Assembly: GCA_009776305.1 (NCBI GenBank)
Contig: WRLY01000003.1
Span: 1-64,000, forward strand
DNA: 64,000 bases
DNA from: Oscillospiraceae bacterium
GTDB lineage: Bacteria > Bacillota > Clostridia > Oscillospirales > Ruminococcaceae
Direction of reading: 5' to 3'
The notes beneath the pieces are model-generated. The model had not been told where the DNA came from and ran no database searches. It worked only from the letters and a program-made list of their open reading frames with translations. Below, piece by piece: positions 24,862 to 33,880 of this stretch; within the stretch, counting starts at the first letter, position 1, and each line of letters begins with the position of its first letter. The translations under genes and the position numbers were made by a program.

Positions 24862-27800
24862 CTATATTTTTGTTATATCAACCATTTCCAAATCATCAAC
24901 CGTCATACCCGATTCAAGACAGTCGGCCAAGGCGTTTGCTGTATCAATTGAGGTCAGGCATACAACGCCGCGCTCAACCGATTTACGGCGAAGTTTCACA
25001 CTGTCAAGGGCGGGGTCTCTACCGGCTTCCGAAGTGGACACAACGTAGTCTATTTTACCGCTTTCAAGCAAAGAAATAACATTCGGCTCTTTGCCGTCTT
25101 TAATCCTATAGGTGAAATTAGCCGGCAACATATTTTTATTCAAAAGTGACGCCGTACCGCTGGTAGCGTAAATTTCAAACCCCATAGCGTCAAACCTGTC
25201 GGCAAGCTCTATAACCTCAGGTTTGTCGGAATTTCGCACCGAGAATAAGATTCCCCTATGTGCGGACTCATTTGAAACGGCTCTCTTCATCTTCATGTTC
25301 GACGCCATAAGACCTTTAAAAAGCGCTTCTTTAAAGGTCTTGGCAATTCCGAGGGTTTCGCCCGTGGACTTCATATCCGGTCCGAGCTGAGTATCCACGT
25401 CATGCAGTTTCTCAAAGCTGAATACAGGTACTTTCACAGCGATATAATCGGTTTCGGGGAATAGTCCGGTAGGAAGCCCCTGCTGTTTCAGGCTATGTCC
25501 GAGCATAGCTTTGGTGGCGATGTCAACCATTTGCACCCCTGTCACCTTGCTTATGTAAGGCACTGTTCTTGACGAGCGCGGGTTCACCTCAATGACATAG
25601 ACCTGATGATTATGAATAACGTACTGTATATTCACAAGTCCGACAATTTTTAATTCCTTTGCAAGACGCTCGGTGTAAGCTATGATGACTTTTTTAATTC
25701 TGTCGTTAATCGTTTGGGTGGGATAGACCGAAATACTGTCGCCTGAATGTACGCCGGCGCGTTCGATGTGCTCCATTATACCCGGAATCAGAAAATCCTT
25801 GCCGTCGCATATAGCGTCAACCTCAACCTCTGTTCCCATTAAATACTTGTCTATAAGCACAGGGTTTTCAAGCTTTGAGGAAGTGATTATTTCCATATAT
25901 TCTTCCACATCGCTGTCGCCGTGGGCAATTATCATATTTTGCCCGCCAAGTACATAAGACGGTCGCAAAAGCACGGGATAACCTAATTTCTTAGCGGCTT
26001 CAACGGCTTCTGCCGCAGTAAAAACAGTATAACCCTCCGGGCGCGGAATTTGGCATTTCTCCAAAAGCGCGTCAAAACGTTCCCTGTCCTCCGCCGCATC
26101 TATGCTGTCGGCTGAAGTGCCTAATATATTCGCCCCGACTTTTTTAAGGTGTTTGGTTAATTTTATAGCCGTCTGTCCACCGAACTGTACCACAACCCCC
26201 CACGGTTTTTCGGTAGCAAGCAAATTATCTACGTCCTCGCCTGTCAGAGGGTCGAAATAAAGACGGTCGCCGGTATCAAAGTCGGTTGAAACAGTTTCAG
26301 GGTTATTATTGCATATAATTGCCTCATAGCCCATTTCTTTAAGCGCCCACACGCAATGCACCGAACAGTAGTCGAACTCAATTCCCTGCCCTATTCTTAT
26401 GGGACCCGAGCCGAAGACAATTATTTTCTTTTTATTTTTATCGCTGTATTTTTCAATAAATTCCGCCGCTTCGTTTTCATCGCCGTATACACCGTAAAAA
26501 TACGGCGTTCCCGACGCGAATTCTCCCGCGCAGGTATCGACGGTTTTGTATACGAACTGCTTTTGGGTTATATTACGGGCGGCTAATTTCTGCCCTGAAA
26601 TTTTTTCAATCGTGCCGTCAAGGTAACCGAATTTTTTAGCCGTCAAATACTTTTCTTGGGTTAATTCCCCATCGGCAAGGCTTTTTTCGATATTGCAAAG
26701 ATTTCTGAGTTTCTCTATAAACCATTTATCTATAAAGGTTATACTGTGAATTTCCTCAGCGCTGATTCCGCGCTTAATTGCCTCAAACACGCAAAACGCA
26801 CGGTCACAGTCGATGTCTTTCAATTTTTCAAGTACTTCGGCGTCTGAAAGCTTTTCAAAAGTCGGCTTTGTCATGGTATCTATACCAAGCTCGATAGAAC
26901 GGACGGCTTTCATCATGGCTTCCTCAAAATTCATGCCTATGGACATAACCTCTCCCGTAGCCTTCATTTGAGTACCCAATGTCTTTTTGGCATGCACGAA
27001 TTTATCAAAAGCAAACCTCGGGAATTTTACCACCACGTAGTCAACAGCAGGTTCAAAGCAGGCGTAGGTTTTGCCTGTGACCTGATTTACGATTTCGTCA
27101 AGAGAGTAGCCGATAGCAATTTTGGTGGCTACTTTAGCAATGGGGTATCCCGTGGCTTTTGAAGCTAACGCCGACGAACGGCTGACCCGCGGATTTACCT
27201 CAATAACGGCGTACTCAAAGCTGTCGGGCTTGAGTGCCAACTGTACATTGCAACCGCCCTCAATTTGGAGCGCGCCGACTATGTTTAAAGAAGCCGTGCG
27301 GAGCATCTGGAATTCCTTGTCCGCAAGCGTCATGGTAGGTACAACCACTATGCTGTCTCCGGTATGAACCCCTACGGGGTCCATATTTTCCATACCGCAT
27401 AAAGTAATGGCGTTACCCTTACCGTCGCGTATAACCTCAAATTCAATTTCTTTCCAGCCTGAAATGCCTTTTTCGATTAAAACCTGCGTAATGGGAGAAA
27501 GGCGCAGACCGTTACCTGCAGTTTCGCGCAATTCTGTTTCATTCGATACAATTCCGCCGCCCGTGCCGCCTAAGGTGAACGCCGGGCGCACAACTACGGG
27601 ATAACCTATAGCCTCAGCGAACTCCACCGCGTTTTCTACCGTCTCTACAACCTTTGAGGGTATACAGGGCTCGCCTATTTCTTTCATGGTATCTTTAAAG
27701 ATTTGCCTGTCCTCGGCTTTATCAATAGTTGAAACGTTAGCTCCGAGAAGCTTAACATTGTTTTCTTCAAGAAAACCTTCTTTGGCGAGTTGCATTGATA

Positions 27801-28092
27801 AAGTAAGTCCGGTCTGCCCGCCGAGTGTTGAAAGCACGCTGTCGGGCTTTTCGATTTTTATTATTTTTTTAACTACTTCAAGGGTCAGCGGTTCTATGTA
27901 AATTTTATCCGCCATATTTTTATCGGTCATTATGGTCGCGGGATTGGAATTGATTAGTACGACTTCCAAGCCTTCTTCTTTTAATGCGCGGCAAGCCTGC
28001 GTCCCCGCGTAGTCGAATTCCGCGGCTTGTCCTATAACTATAGGACCCGAACCTATAACAAGAATTTTCTTAATATCTTTTCTTAACGGCAT
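24862..28092 (-). CDS. carB: Carbamoyl-phosphate synthase large subunit
   Basis: A 1076-residue enzyme, full length for CarB. Two homologous ATP-grasp synthetase halves are visible (VIGSGPIVIGQAAEFDYAG at the N-terminus, VFGSGPIRIGQGIEFDYCS near 560), each with EVNPRxSRSS/T motifs, and a C-terminal MGS-like allosteric domain. It makes carbamoyl phosphate from bicarbonate, two ATP and ammonia delivered from the small subunit. Because the partner CarA has lost its glutaminase triad, this CarB presumably works on free ammonia. Located between carA and a GFA-family gene. Confidence 0.97.
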   Translation of the reverse strand: MPLRKDIKKILVIGSGPIVIGQAAEFDYAGTQACRALKEEGLEVVLINSNPATIMTDKNMADKIYIEPLTLEVVKKIIKIEKPDSVLSTLGGQTGLTLSMQLAKEGFLEENNVKLLGANVSTIDKAEDRQIFKDTMKEIGEPCIPSKVVETVENAVEFAEAIGYPVVVRPAFTLGGTGGGIVSNETELRETAGNGLRLSPITQVLIEKGISGWKEIEFEVIRDGKGNAITLCGMENMDPVGVHTGDSIVVVPTMTLADKEFQMLRTASLNIVGALQIEGGCNVQLALKPDSFEYAVIEVNPRVSRSSALASKATGYPIAKVATKIAIGYSLDEIVNQVTGKTYACFEPAVDYVVVKFPRFAFDKFVHAKKTLGTQMKATGEVMSIGMNFEEAMMKAVRSIELGIDTMTKPTFEKLSDAEVLEKLKDIDCDRAFCVFEAIKRGISAEEIHSITFIDKWFIEKLRNLCNIEKSLADGELTQEKYLTAKKFGYLDGTIEKISGQKLAARNITQKQFVYKTVDTCAGEFASGTPYFYGVYGDENEAAEFIEKYSDKNKKKIIVFGSGPIRIGQGIEFDYCSVHCVWALKEMGYEAIICNNNPETVSTDFDTGDRLYFDPLTGEDVDNLLATEKPWGVVVQFGGQTAIKLTKHLKKVGANILGTSADSIDAAEDRERFDALLEKCQIPRPEGYTVFTAAEAVEAAKKLGYPVLLRPSYVLGGQNMIIAHGDSDVEEYMEIITSSKLENPVLIDKYLMGTEVEVDAICDGKDFLIPGIMEHIERAGVHSGDSISVYPTQTINDRIKKVIIAYTERLAKELKIVGLVNIQYVIHNHQVYVIEVNPRSSRTVPYISKVTGVQMVDIATKAMLGHSLKQQGLPTGLFPETDYIAVKVPVFSFEKLHDVDTQLGPDMKSTGETLGIAKTFKEALFKGLMASNMKMKRAVSNESAHRGILFSVRNSDKPEVIELADRFDAMGFEIYATSGTASLLNKNMLPANFTYRIKDGKEPNVISLLESGKIDYVVSTSEAGRDPALDSVKLRRKSVERGVVCLTSIDTANALADCLESGMTVDDLEMVDITKI

Positions 28093-28141
28093 ACGAACTT
28101 CCTTTCTTTTTTCGGCATTTTTATAAACATGCCCCTTTTTC

Positions 28142-29221
28142 CTAATCCATTATTTTTATAAGCTTAATAAACTTTTCCGCCAAATGCGAGGTGTCGTTCT
28201 TACTTCCGAGCGTCTGCGGTTCAAACTGTAAAGTCAATACGGGTGCGCCACCGTAGCTTATTCCCTCGCAGGTTCGGTCATTGGCGTTAACGTGGGTTAT
28301 TTTCGCGGTTTCGGGCGGGGTTTCAACTACATAGCCATGACTTTGCAGGGTTAAAAAGGTTCTGTCAAGCTCAAGGTCAACCACAGGCTGATTTGCCCCT
28401 CTGTGCCCGCTTTTGAGTTTAGCGGTTTTGCCACCAAGGGCGAGCGCAGTAACAAGATGCCCAAGCCCAATTCCGAGGAGCGGGATTTTGGCTTCAAACA
28501 ATTTTTTAACCGTGTCAAGTAATTCAGGATTTTTCAGGAAATCTGCAGGGTCGCCCGGTCCATCAGACAGAACAACGCCGTTATATTTTTTTCCGATAAT
28601 GTCTTCCGCCTTTGTATTGTAGGGCAAAACAGTAACGTCGCAGTTATATTTATGCAGTAACTCAATGGTTGAAAGTCTTACACCGTAATCAATCAAAGCT
28701 ATGTTGTACTTACCGCCTAAAAGAGATTCACAGTGAACCGGCTCTTTAACACTGACTTTCGGCAAAGGATTCCCGACGCTGAAAGCCTTAATGTCCTCTA
28801 TAAAGGCGCTGTCGGGTTCATGGTCGGTAATTCCGGCGTTCATAGAACCTTTATCCCTTAATATTCTCGTAAGGCTTCTGGTATCTATGCTGCAGATTCC
28901 GACGATTCCGCGCTTTTTTAAAAATCCGTCAATCGTACCGTTTGAGCGGAAATTAGACGGCTGTTCGCAATACTCGCGGACTATGTAACCGGAGGCGCAA
29001 TGCTCGGAGTTATTGTCCTCGTCGTTGACGCCGTAGTTTCCTATTGACGGAAAGGTTTGAACAACTAATTGCCCGAAATAGTTAGGATTAGTAAGCGTTT
29101 CCTGATACCCTGTCATTACGGTCGTGAAGACCGCCTCGCCGATTGCCTTACCGGACGCGCCAAAGGCGTTCCCCTCAAAAACAGTTCCGTCGGCTAAGAT
29201 TAACCATGCTTTTTTGTTCAT
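28142..29221 (-). CDS. carA: Carbamoyl-phosphate synthase small subunit lacking the glutaminase triad
   Basis: A 359-residue CarA with normal length and domain order: N-terminal interaction domain (MTGYQETLTNPNYFGQLVV, GIVGICSIDTRSLTRILRD) and a C-terminal class I amidotransferase domain (VVLSDGPGDP). The catalytic residues are replaced. The nucleophile Cys of GICLGH is Gly252 (GIGLGH, codon GGG at 28466-28468), the His is Glu334 and the Glu is Gln336 (LQFEPQ, where the norm is QxHPE). The alignment around these sites needs no gaps. It should still support CarB structurally but not hydrolyse glutamine. The gene is otherwise intact and sits between pyrF and carB. Confidence 0.93.
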   Translation of the reverse strand: MNKKAWLILADGTVFEGNAFGASGKAIGEAVFTTVMTGYQETLTNPNYFGQLVVQTFPSIGNYGVNDEDNNSEHCASGYIVREYCEQPSNFRSNGTIDGFLKKRGIVGICSIDTRSLTRILRDKGSMNAGITDHEPDSAFIEDIKAFSVGNPLPKVSVKEPVHCESLLGGKYNIALIDYGVRLSTIELLHKYNCDVTVLPYNTKAEDIIGKKYNGVVLSDGPGDPADFLKNPELLDTVKKLFEAKIPLLGIGLGHLVTALALGGKTAKLKSGHRGANQPVVDLELDRTFLTLQSHGYVVETPPETAKITHVNANDRTCEGISYGGAPVLTLQFEPQTLGSKNDTSHLAEKFIKLIKIMD

Positions 29222-29249
29222 AAAATCTCCTTCTTTTTTTAATTTTTTA

Positions 29250-30203
29250 TTATGGTAATTTTATTATCCCTATATGCTCCATAAGAGCTTCTTTCATTTT
29301 CAAAGCTTCTCTCCGCGCCGCTTCGGCAAAATCCTTTTGGTTACATTTTTCTTTTTGGTAGGCGCACATAATTGCCCTTGAACTGTTCACAATTCCGCCC
29401 AAGCCGTTTTTATCAAAAGCAGATTTTAAGTCTTCGGCTCTGCCTCCCTGCGCTCCGTAGCCGGGTATTAAAAAGAAAGTGTACGGCAGCATTTCACGAA
29501 GCTCCTTAATTTGCTCGGGGTATGTCGCGCCGACCACCGCGCCCACACCGGAATAGCCGTAACGTTTTTTACCCGCCGCGCCCCATTTCTCGCACATGCG
29601 CCCCATGATTTCATAGATGGTGTCGCCGTCGGCGAATCCTGTCACTTTACCCACAACTTTATCCTGTAATTCGCCTGAGGAAGGGTTCGAGGTTTTCACA
29701 AGTACGAAAATACCCTTGTCATATTTTTTACAGGCGTCGGTAAACGGCATAATGCCGTCCGAACCGAGATAGCCGTTGACCGTCAGAGCGTCAACGGGGA
29801 AAGGACTGTACAGTTCTTCGCCGATTTTGATTTTTCCGAGATACGCCGCCGCGTAACCCTCGGCGGTAGAGCCTATATCGTTGCGCTTGCCGTCAGCTAT
29901 AACGTAAAGCCCGCGCTCTTTGGCATATACAATTGTTTTATGGAACGCCTTTACCCCCTCTACGCCGAGCATTTCATAAAAAGCAAGCTGGGGCTTTACG
30001 GCGGGGACAATATCATAAATCGCGTCAATTATACCTTTATTGAATTTCAAAATGGCTTTTGCCGCCCCTTTCGGGTTCATGCCATATTTGACAAAGGCTT
30101 TTTTCTTAATGAATTCGGGGACGTATTCTAACTTAGGGTCAAGCCCCACAACAGTTGGATTTTGAGTTTTAACTATTTTTTCGATTAAAAGGTCAAGGGA
30201 CAT
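29250..30203 (-). CDS. pyrF: Orotidine 5'-phosphate decarboxylase (type 2)
   Basis: A protein of about 317 residues: PTVVGLDPKLEYVP at the N-terminus and the catalytic Asp/Lys motif VIADGKRNDIGSTAEGY, the longer subfamily common in Clostridia. It decarboxylates OMP to UMP. Two starts are possible: the ATG at 30215, directly abutting GGAGAGG, and the ATG at 30203, whose product (MSLDLLIEKI) matches the usual family start; I prefer the latter. The first ATG is part of a 66-bp repeat that also precedes miaA. Confidence 0.93.
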   Translation of the reverse strand: MSLDLLIEKIVKTQNPTVVGLDPKLEYVPEFIKKKAFVKYGMNPKGAAKAILKFNKGIIDAIYDIVPAVKPQLAFYEMLGVEGVKAFHKTIVYAKERGLYVIADGKRNDIGSTAEGYAAAYLGKIKIGEELYSPFPVDALTVNGYLGSDGIMPFTDACKKYDKGIFVLVKTSNPSSGELQDKVVGKVTGFADGDTIYEIMGRMCEKWGAAGKKRYGYSGVGAVVGATYPEQIKELREMLPYTFFLIPGYGAQGGRAEDLKSAFDKNGLGGIVNSSRAIMCAYQKEKCNQKDFAEAARREALKMKEALMEHIGIIKLP

Positions 30204-30206
30204 ATC

Positions 30207-30272
30207 AAATACCATCCTCTCCAGGCACCAACGAGTGGTGAAATATTTTTCCTCTTATACTTGAGCTTTTTT
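30207..30272 (-). repeat. 66-bp intergenic repeat, copy A (upstream of pyrF)
   Basis: 62 of 66 bases are identical to copy B at 46105-46170, in the same orientation. On the minus strand it runs from AAAAAAGCTCAAGTAT just downstream of the pyrC stop, through a small hairpin with CACCA / TGGTG arms, to GGAGAGGATGGTATTT, so it ends on the first ATG of the following gene. Confidence 0.85.
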
Positions 30273-30290
30273 CAAACTAATTATCCCCGC

Positions 30291-31580
30291 TTAATCCTCA
30301 TAAACAACTTCTCCACCCACAATCGTATACTTAACCCTGCCTTTTAACTTCATGCCTTTAAAGCAGGAATTTTTGGATTTAGACTTAAATTTATCAGGCT
30401 CTACCGTCCATTCCTCGTTGGGATTGAACAGGGTTATATCGGCGGGTTGCCCGGGAGCAATGCTTATTTCCCGTAGACTAAGGATTTTACGCGGATTTAC
30501 GCACATAAGCCTTACTATGTCGGGAAGACTTATTTTTTCTGTATGATACAGGAAAGTCAAGGTAGCGGCGAGCGAGGTTTCAAGCCCGATTACGCCGTTC
30601 GGGGCGGCGCGGAAGTCGGCTTTTTCTTGCAGGCTGTGGGGAGCATGGTCGGTGGCTATGCAGTCTATGGTTTTATCCATTATGCCCCCGATAACAGCGT
30701 CAACGTCTTCCTGAGTACGCAGGGGCGGATTCATTCGGTAATCGGCGTCTAAGGTCAAAAGCATGTCCTCGGTAAGCGCGAAATAATGCGGTGCGGTTTC
30801 GCAGGTTACTTGTACTCCTGCCGCTTTTGCCGCACGGACTTTTTCAACCGATTCTTTGGTTGAAACATGGGCGACATGCACCTTTTCGCACAAATCCCGC
30901 GCAAGGTCTATTTCGCGGGAGGTTATAATATTTTCGCTCGCACGGTGAATTCCGCGAACGCCGAGCATAATGCTGACCTTGCCCGCATTCATAAATCCGC
31001 CGCAGGCTATATCCAAATCCTCGCAGTGGGAAATCACCGTCATTCCCGCCATACTTGCCTTAATCATCGCCTCGCCCATTGTCGCTGAATTTCTTACGGG
31101 TCTGCCGTCATCGGTTACGGCTATTGCCGGCGAGCCACCGGAGGGGAAATTTTCGGCTTTACTTAAAAGCTCAAAATCACACAATTCTTTGCCCTCCTGC
31201 CCTTTTGTAATAGCACAGGACGGGTAGATTTTAACTTTAGCTGATTTGGCTTTTTCGGCAATATATTTTAAAGTTTCCGCATTATCAATAACAGGCTCGG
31301 TATTCGGCATACAAAGAAATCCTGTAATCCCGCCCGCCGCTGCCGCTTCAGCACAGGTCAGCAGGTCTTCTTTATGGGTCTGTCCCGGGTCGCGGGCGTG
31401 AACGTGCATATCAAAAATTCCGGGTATAGCGATTAATCCGGTACAATCCATTACGGTTTCACAGTTTTTTTCAATTTTATCGGAAACGGCAGTAATTTTG
31501 CCGTTATCAATTAATATATCTTTCTCGCCGTCAATTCCCGATATATAATCTGCAACATGCGCGTTCTTCAATAAAATCAT
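30291..31580 (-). CDS. pyrC: Dihydroorotase
   Basis: A protein of about 429 residues, class I amidohydrolase: metal-binding GIFDMHVHARDPGQTHKED, ISHCEDL, VHVAHVSTKESVE and the catalytic ATDHAPHS. It converts carbamoyl aspartate to dihydroorotate. I choose the ATG at 31580, 9 nt after AAAGG; the ATG six nt upstream is too close. The promoter lies at 31625-31653 and the leader is too short for a PyrR-type attenuator, so no pyrimidine control element is visible. First gene of the pyr operon. Confidence 0.95.
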   Translation of the reverse strand: MILLKNAHVADYISGIDGEKDILIDNGKITAVSDKIEKNCETVMDCTGLIAIPGIFDMHVHARDPGQTHKEDLLTCAEAAAAGGITGFLCMPNTEPVIDNAETLKYIAEKAKSAKVKIYPSCAITKGQEGKELCDFELLSKAENFPSGGSPAIAVTDDGRPVRNSATMGEAMIKASMAGMTVISHCEDLDIACGGFMNAGKVSIMLGVRGIHRASENIITSREIDLARDLCEKVHVAHVSTKESVEKVRAAKAAGVQVTCETAPHYFALTEDMLLTLDADYRMNPPLRTQEDVDAVIGGIMDKTIDCIATDHAPHSLQEKADFRAAPNGVIGLETSLAATLTFLYHTEKISLPDIVRLMCVNPRKILSLREISIAPGQPADITLFNPNEEWTVEPDKFKSKSKNSCFKGMKLKGRVKYTIVGGEVVYED

Positions 31581-31624
31581 TTTCATATTCCTTTAAACTA
31601 AGAGCGTTTTACCATATTCATTTA

Positions 31625-31653
31625 ATTATACTATATTTTAGAAATTTTTGCAA
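31625..31653 (-). promoter_or_regulatory. Sigma-A promoter of the pyrimidine operon
   Basis: Minus strand TTGCAA (31648-31653), 17-nt spacer, TATAAT (31625-31630), about 45 bp upstream of pyrC. Confidence 0.7.
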
Positions 31654-31671
31654 GAAAAAATTTACAAATTA

Positions 31672-31902
31672 TCAGCTTGTTTTTTCCGAAATTAAAATCC
31701 TGCTACTTTCATCAGAGCGTATGGCAATCACCGCGCCGCGTATGAGATAAGCAACGGGGTCGCCGAGCGGGCTTTTTTGCAGACATTCTATGTAAGTACC
31801 CTCAATCAGTCCTAAGTCCTGCAAGCGCCGCCGCGCCCCGCCGCGCACATCAAGCCTCTGCACAGTGGCAAAATCTCCGGTTTTCATTTGGTTCATGGTC
31901 AT
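31672..31902 (-). CDS. feoA: Ferrous iron transport protein A
   Basis: A 76-residue SH3-like protein: MKTGDFATVQRLDVRGGARR, LQDLGLIEGTYIECLQKSPLGDPVAYLIRG broken here at its core LGLIEGT and GDPVAY. FeoA assists the FeoB GTPase in Fe(II) import at the membrane. The ATG at 31902 follows GGAGG by 7 nt. It is alone here; the only feoB in the window begins at 63754, 32 kb away on the other strand. Confidence 0.85.
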   Translation of the reverse strand: MTMNQMKTGDFATVQRLDVRGGARRRLQDLGLIEGTYIECLQKSPLGDPVAYLIRGAVIAIRSDESSRILISEKTS

Positions 31903-32056
31903 GGGCAAGCCTCCTTTCTTTCTCATTTAACATTATATGCAGACAAAAGAAAAGGGGGAATCGCCGCCCGTTTATGGTGTTTTTGTGCAAAATTCACACA
32001 CACATATATATATATATTGTCTAAATCGCATATAGCTACTGCCTGCCGGTTTTTGG

Positions 32057-32062
32057 TATAAT
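32057..32062 (+). promoter_or_regulatory. Possible -10 box of the surface-protein gene
   Basis: TATAAT preceded by TTGG, about 46 bp upstream of the start; no convincing -35 hexamer. A (TA)n tract lies at about 32002-32017. Confidence 0.4.
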
Positions 32063-32107
32063 AAAAGTTAGCATAAACATTCAGAAAAAAAGTAAGGAGA
32101 AAAAATC

Positions 32108-33841
32108 ATGAACCGACAACAAAAACACAATACCCGTAAAATCCTACCCGCCCTGCTCGTCGCGGGCGCAATCGTCACGAGCGCAATTCCCGTATACGCG
32201 GATACCGAAATAACCGGTCAGTACTTACAGGTGAACGGTGCATACGGCTCTCCCGGCAGCAGCATCATATTTCACAATGGAATAGAGGAAATAACAGATG
32301 AATATGTAGTAAACCCAACAACTTATCAATATGAACGGACAACAGGGTCATTTCCGTCCGGCATGACAACCCAAATTTCGTGTAGCGAACACCATACTAA
32401 TACCAATGATGCGTCTGTCGCTATAGACGGTAATTTAATCCTTATAGGAGGAGTTGAGCAAAGCTCTTTGAAAGGAGAAACTGCTCAAGGCGGAAGTGGT
32501 GGTGGTAACGGGGGAAGCGCCGCCTTAACTGTGAGCGGCGACTTAACCGTTTCGGACGGTAGCCCTTTCAATATAATAGGCGGCAACGCCAGCTCGGGGT
32601 ATTCCATGTATAGCGGCGGTAACGCTACCTTAAATGTAACCGGAAAGCTAAACGTCAAGAGCCTTACGTCAACCGGAGGCGAAAACAACGAAGATAGCAG
32701 CGGTGATGTGGCGGCGGGCGGTATTGCGAGCGTAACCGCTGATACATATAATGTCGGATTAGGATACAGCTTAACTTTAGGCGGTGAAATAACTAATACA
32801 GCTTTTAATTTTGCAAATCTTGAATTTGACCTTACAAACGCGGAAAACGGAAATACCCTGCTTATGGTAACGGGCGGCACACCTTTTAACATGGGGGCAT
32901 TTAATGGCAACATCACTCTTATAAACCCCGCCCAGACTTTACAGGGTGGCGATGAAATCATATTGATTAGCGGCGGTGTAACGGGCGCTTTCGCTCCGAG
33001 CATAATAGAAACAGACGGTAAATATTTCGAGATTAAAGTAAGCGGAAACAACCTTTCTGCCACTGTTATCCCTGTGTATAACATAACATATAATCTTAAC
33101 AACGGCATAAATCATAAAGACAATCCGCTAACATACACCGCCGAAGACCTGCCGGTAACGCTGTTTAATCCTACAAGAGCAGGGTATACGTTCACAGGCT
33201 GGACGGGAAGTAATGGAACTACCCCGCAAACGGGCGTGATGATTCCCGTCGGGACTACAGGGGATTTAGAGTACACAGCAAACTGGACGTCCAATTCAAA
33301 TCCCTCCAACCCTTCAACCACAACACCGCCGCCCCCCCAAACCCAACCCCCTGAATCAACCACTCCGACTTCCGTTCCGCCGCCCGATAACGGCGAAAAC
33401 GATGATTACAACGAATTATGGGACGGAATATCAGATAAGACCTTTACCTTTAACGGTGAATATAAGGACTTACTGAAAGTTTTTATAGACAATACAACAC
33501 TTGGCGCTAAGGTTATAGAAGAAGGAGACGATGAAGACGGCGAAAGGTGGGATTTGGACGGTTTCGGTGATTATGACGGAACGCTCGGCAAGGCTTACGC
33601 GGGAAGTACAAAAGTAACCCTTTATAAAGAATTTCTTGCCACTTTAAGCACCGGAACATATGCGATAAGCGTGGAATTTAAAGACGGCACTATTGAGGGA
33701 ATGGAATTTGAAGTCGATAACGGCGAAGTCACCCTCCCGGATGATTCAGCCAACCCCGCAACGGGCGCGGCTATCAGCTTATTTGGGCTCATTTTGGCGG
33801 GTAGCGTGCTGACAATAGTAGGTAAGATGAGGAAAAAATAA
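32108..33841 (+). CDS. Cell-surface protein with InlB-type repeat and NPxTG sorting-like tail
   Basis: A 577-residue secreted protein: signal peptide (about 1-31, ending IPVYA), a long Gly/Ser/Asn-rich beta region, a Listeria-Bacteroides (InlB B) repeat around residues 325-395 (ITYNLNNGIN, RAGYTFTGWTG, EYTANWT), a Pro/Thr-rich linker, a second acidic domain (KTFTFNGEYKDLLKVFID, about 440-540), and a C-terminal NPATG (549-553) followed by a hydrophobic helix and KMRKK. The tail is organised like a sortase signal with NPxTG in place of LPxTG. It ends in a strong terminator. Adhesion or wall function is inferred. No sortase gene is in the window. Confidence 0.8.
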   Translation: MNRQQKHNTRKILPALLVAGAIVTSAIPVYADTEITGQYLQVNGAYGSPGSSIIFHNGIEEITDEYVVNPTTYQYERTTGSFPSGMTTQISCSEHHTNTNDASVAIDGNLILIGGVEQSSLKGETAQGGSGGGNGGSAALTVSGDLTVSDGSPFNIIGGNASSGYSMYSGGNATLNVTGKLNVKSLTSTGGENNEDSSGDVAAGGIASVTADTYNVGLGYSLTLGGEITNTAFNFANLEFDLTNAENGNTLLMVTGGTPFNMGAFNGNITLINPAQTLQGGDEIILISGGVTGAFAPSIIETDGKYFEIKVSGNNLSATVIPVYNITYNLNNGINHKDNPLTYTAEDLPVTLFNPTRAGYTFTGWTGSNGTTPQTGVMIPVGTTGDLEYTANWTSNSNPSNPSTTTPPPPQTQPPESTTPTSVPPPDNGENDDYNELWDGISDKTFTFNGEYKDLLKVFIDNTTLGAKVIEEGDDEDGERWDLDGFGDYDGTLGKAYAGSTKVTLYKEFLATLSTGTYAISVEFKDGTIEGMEFEVDNGEVTLPDDSANPATGAAISLFGLILAGSVLTIVGKMRKK

Positions 33842-33847
33842 ATATTT

Positions 33848-33880
33848 CGGGCGGGGAAAATAAATTCCCCGCCCGCTTTT
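33848..33880. terminator. Terminator after the surface-protein gene
   Basis: Perfect 11-bp stem CGGGCGGGGAA / TTCCCCGCCCG with loop AATAAA, then CTTTTC on the plus strand. It also lies just beyond the tktB stop on the minus strand, so it may serve both. Confidence 0.8.

Noticed and set aside
30207-30272. Reading the 66-bp repeat as a plus-strand terminator (T6 at its end)
   Set aside because: No plus-strand gene lies upstream of either copy, while both copies fit the minus-strand gene junctions exactly.
31581-31671. PyrR attenuator before the pyr operon
   Set aside because: The promoter lies about 45 bp from pyrC and the leader has no room for terminator and antiterminator stems.
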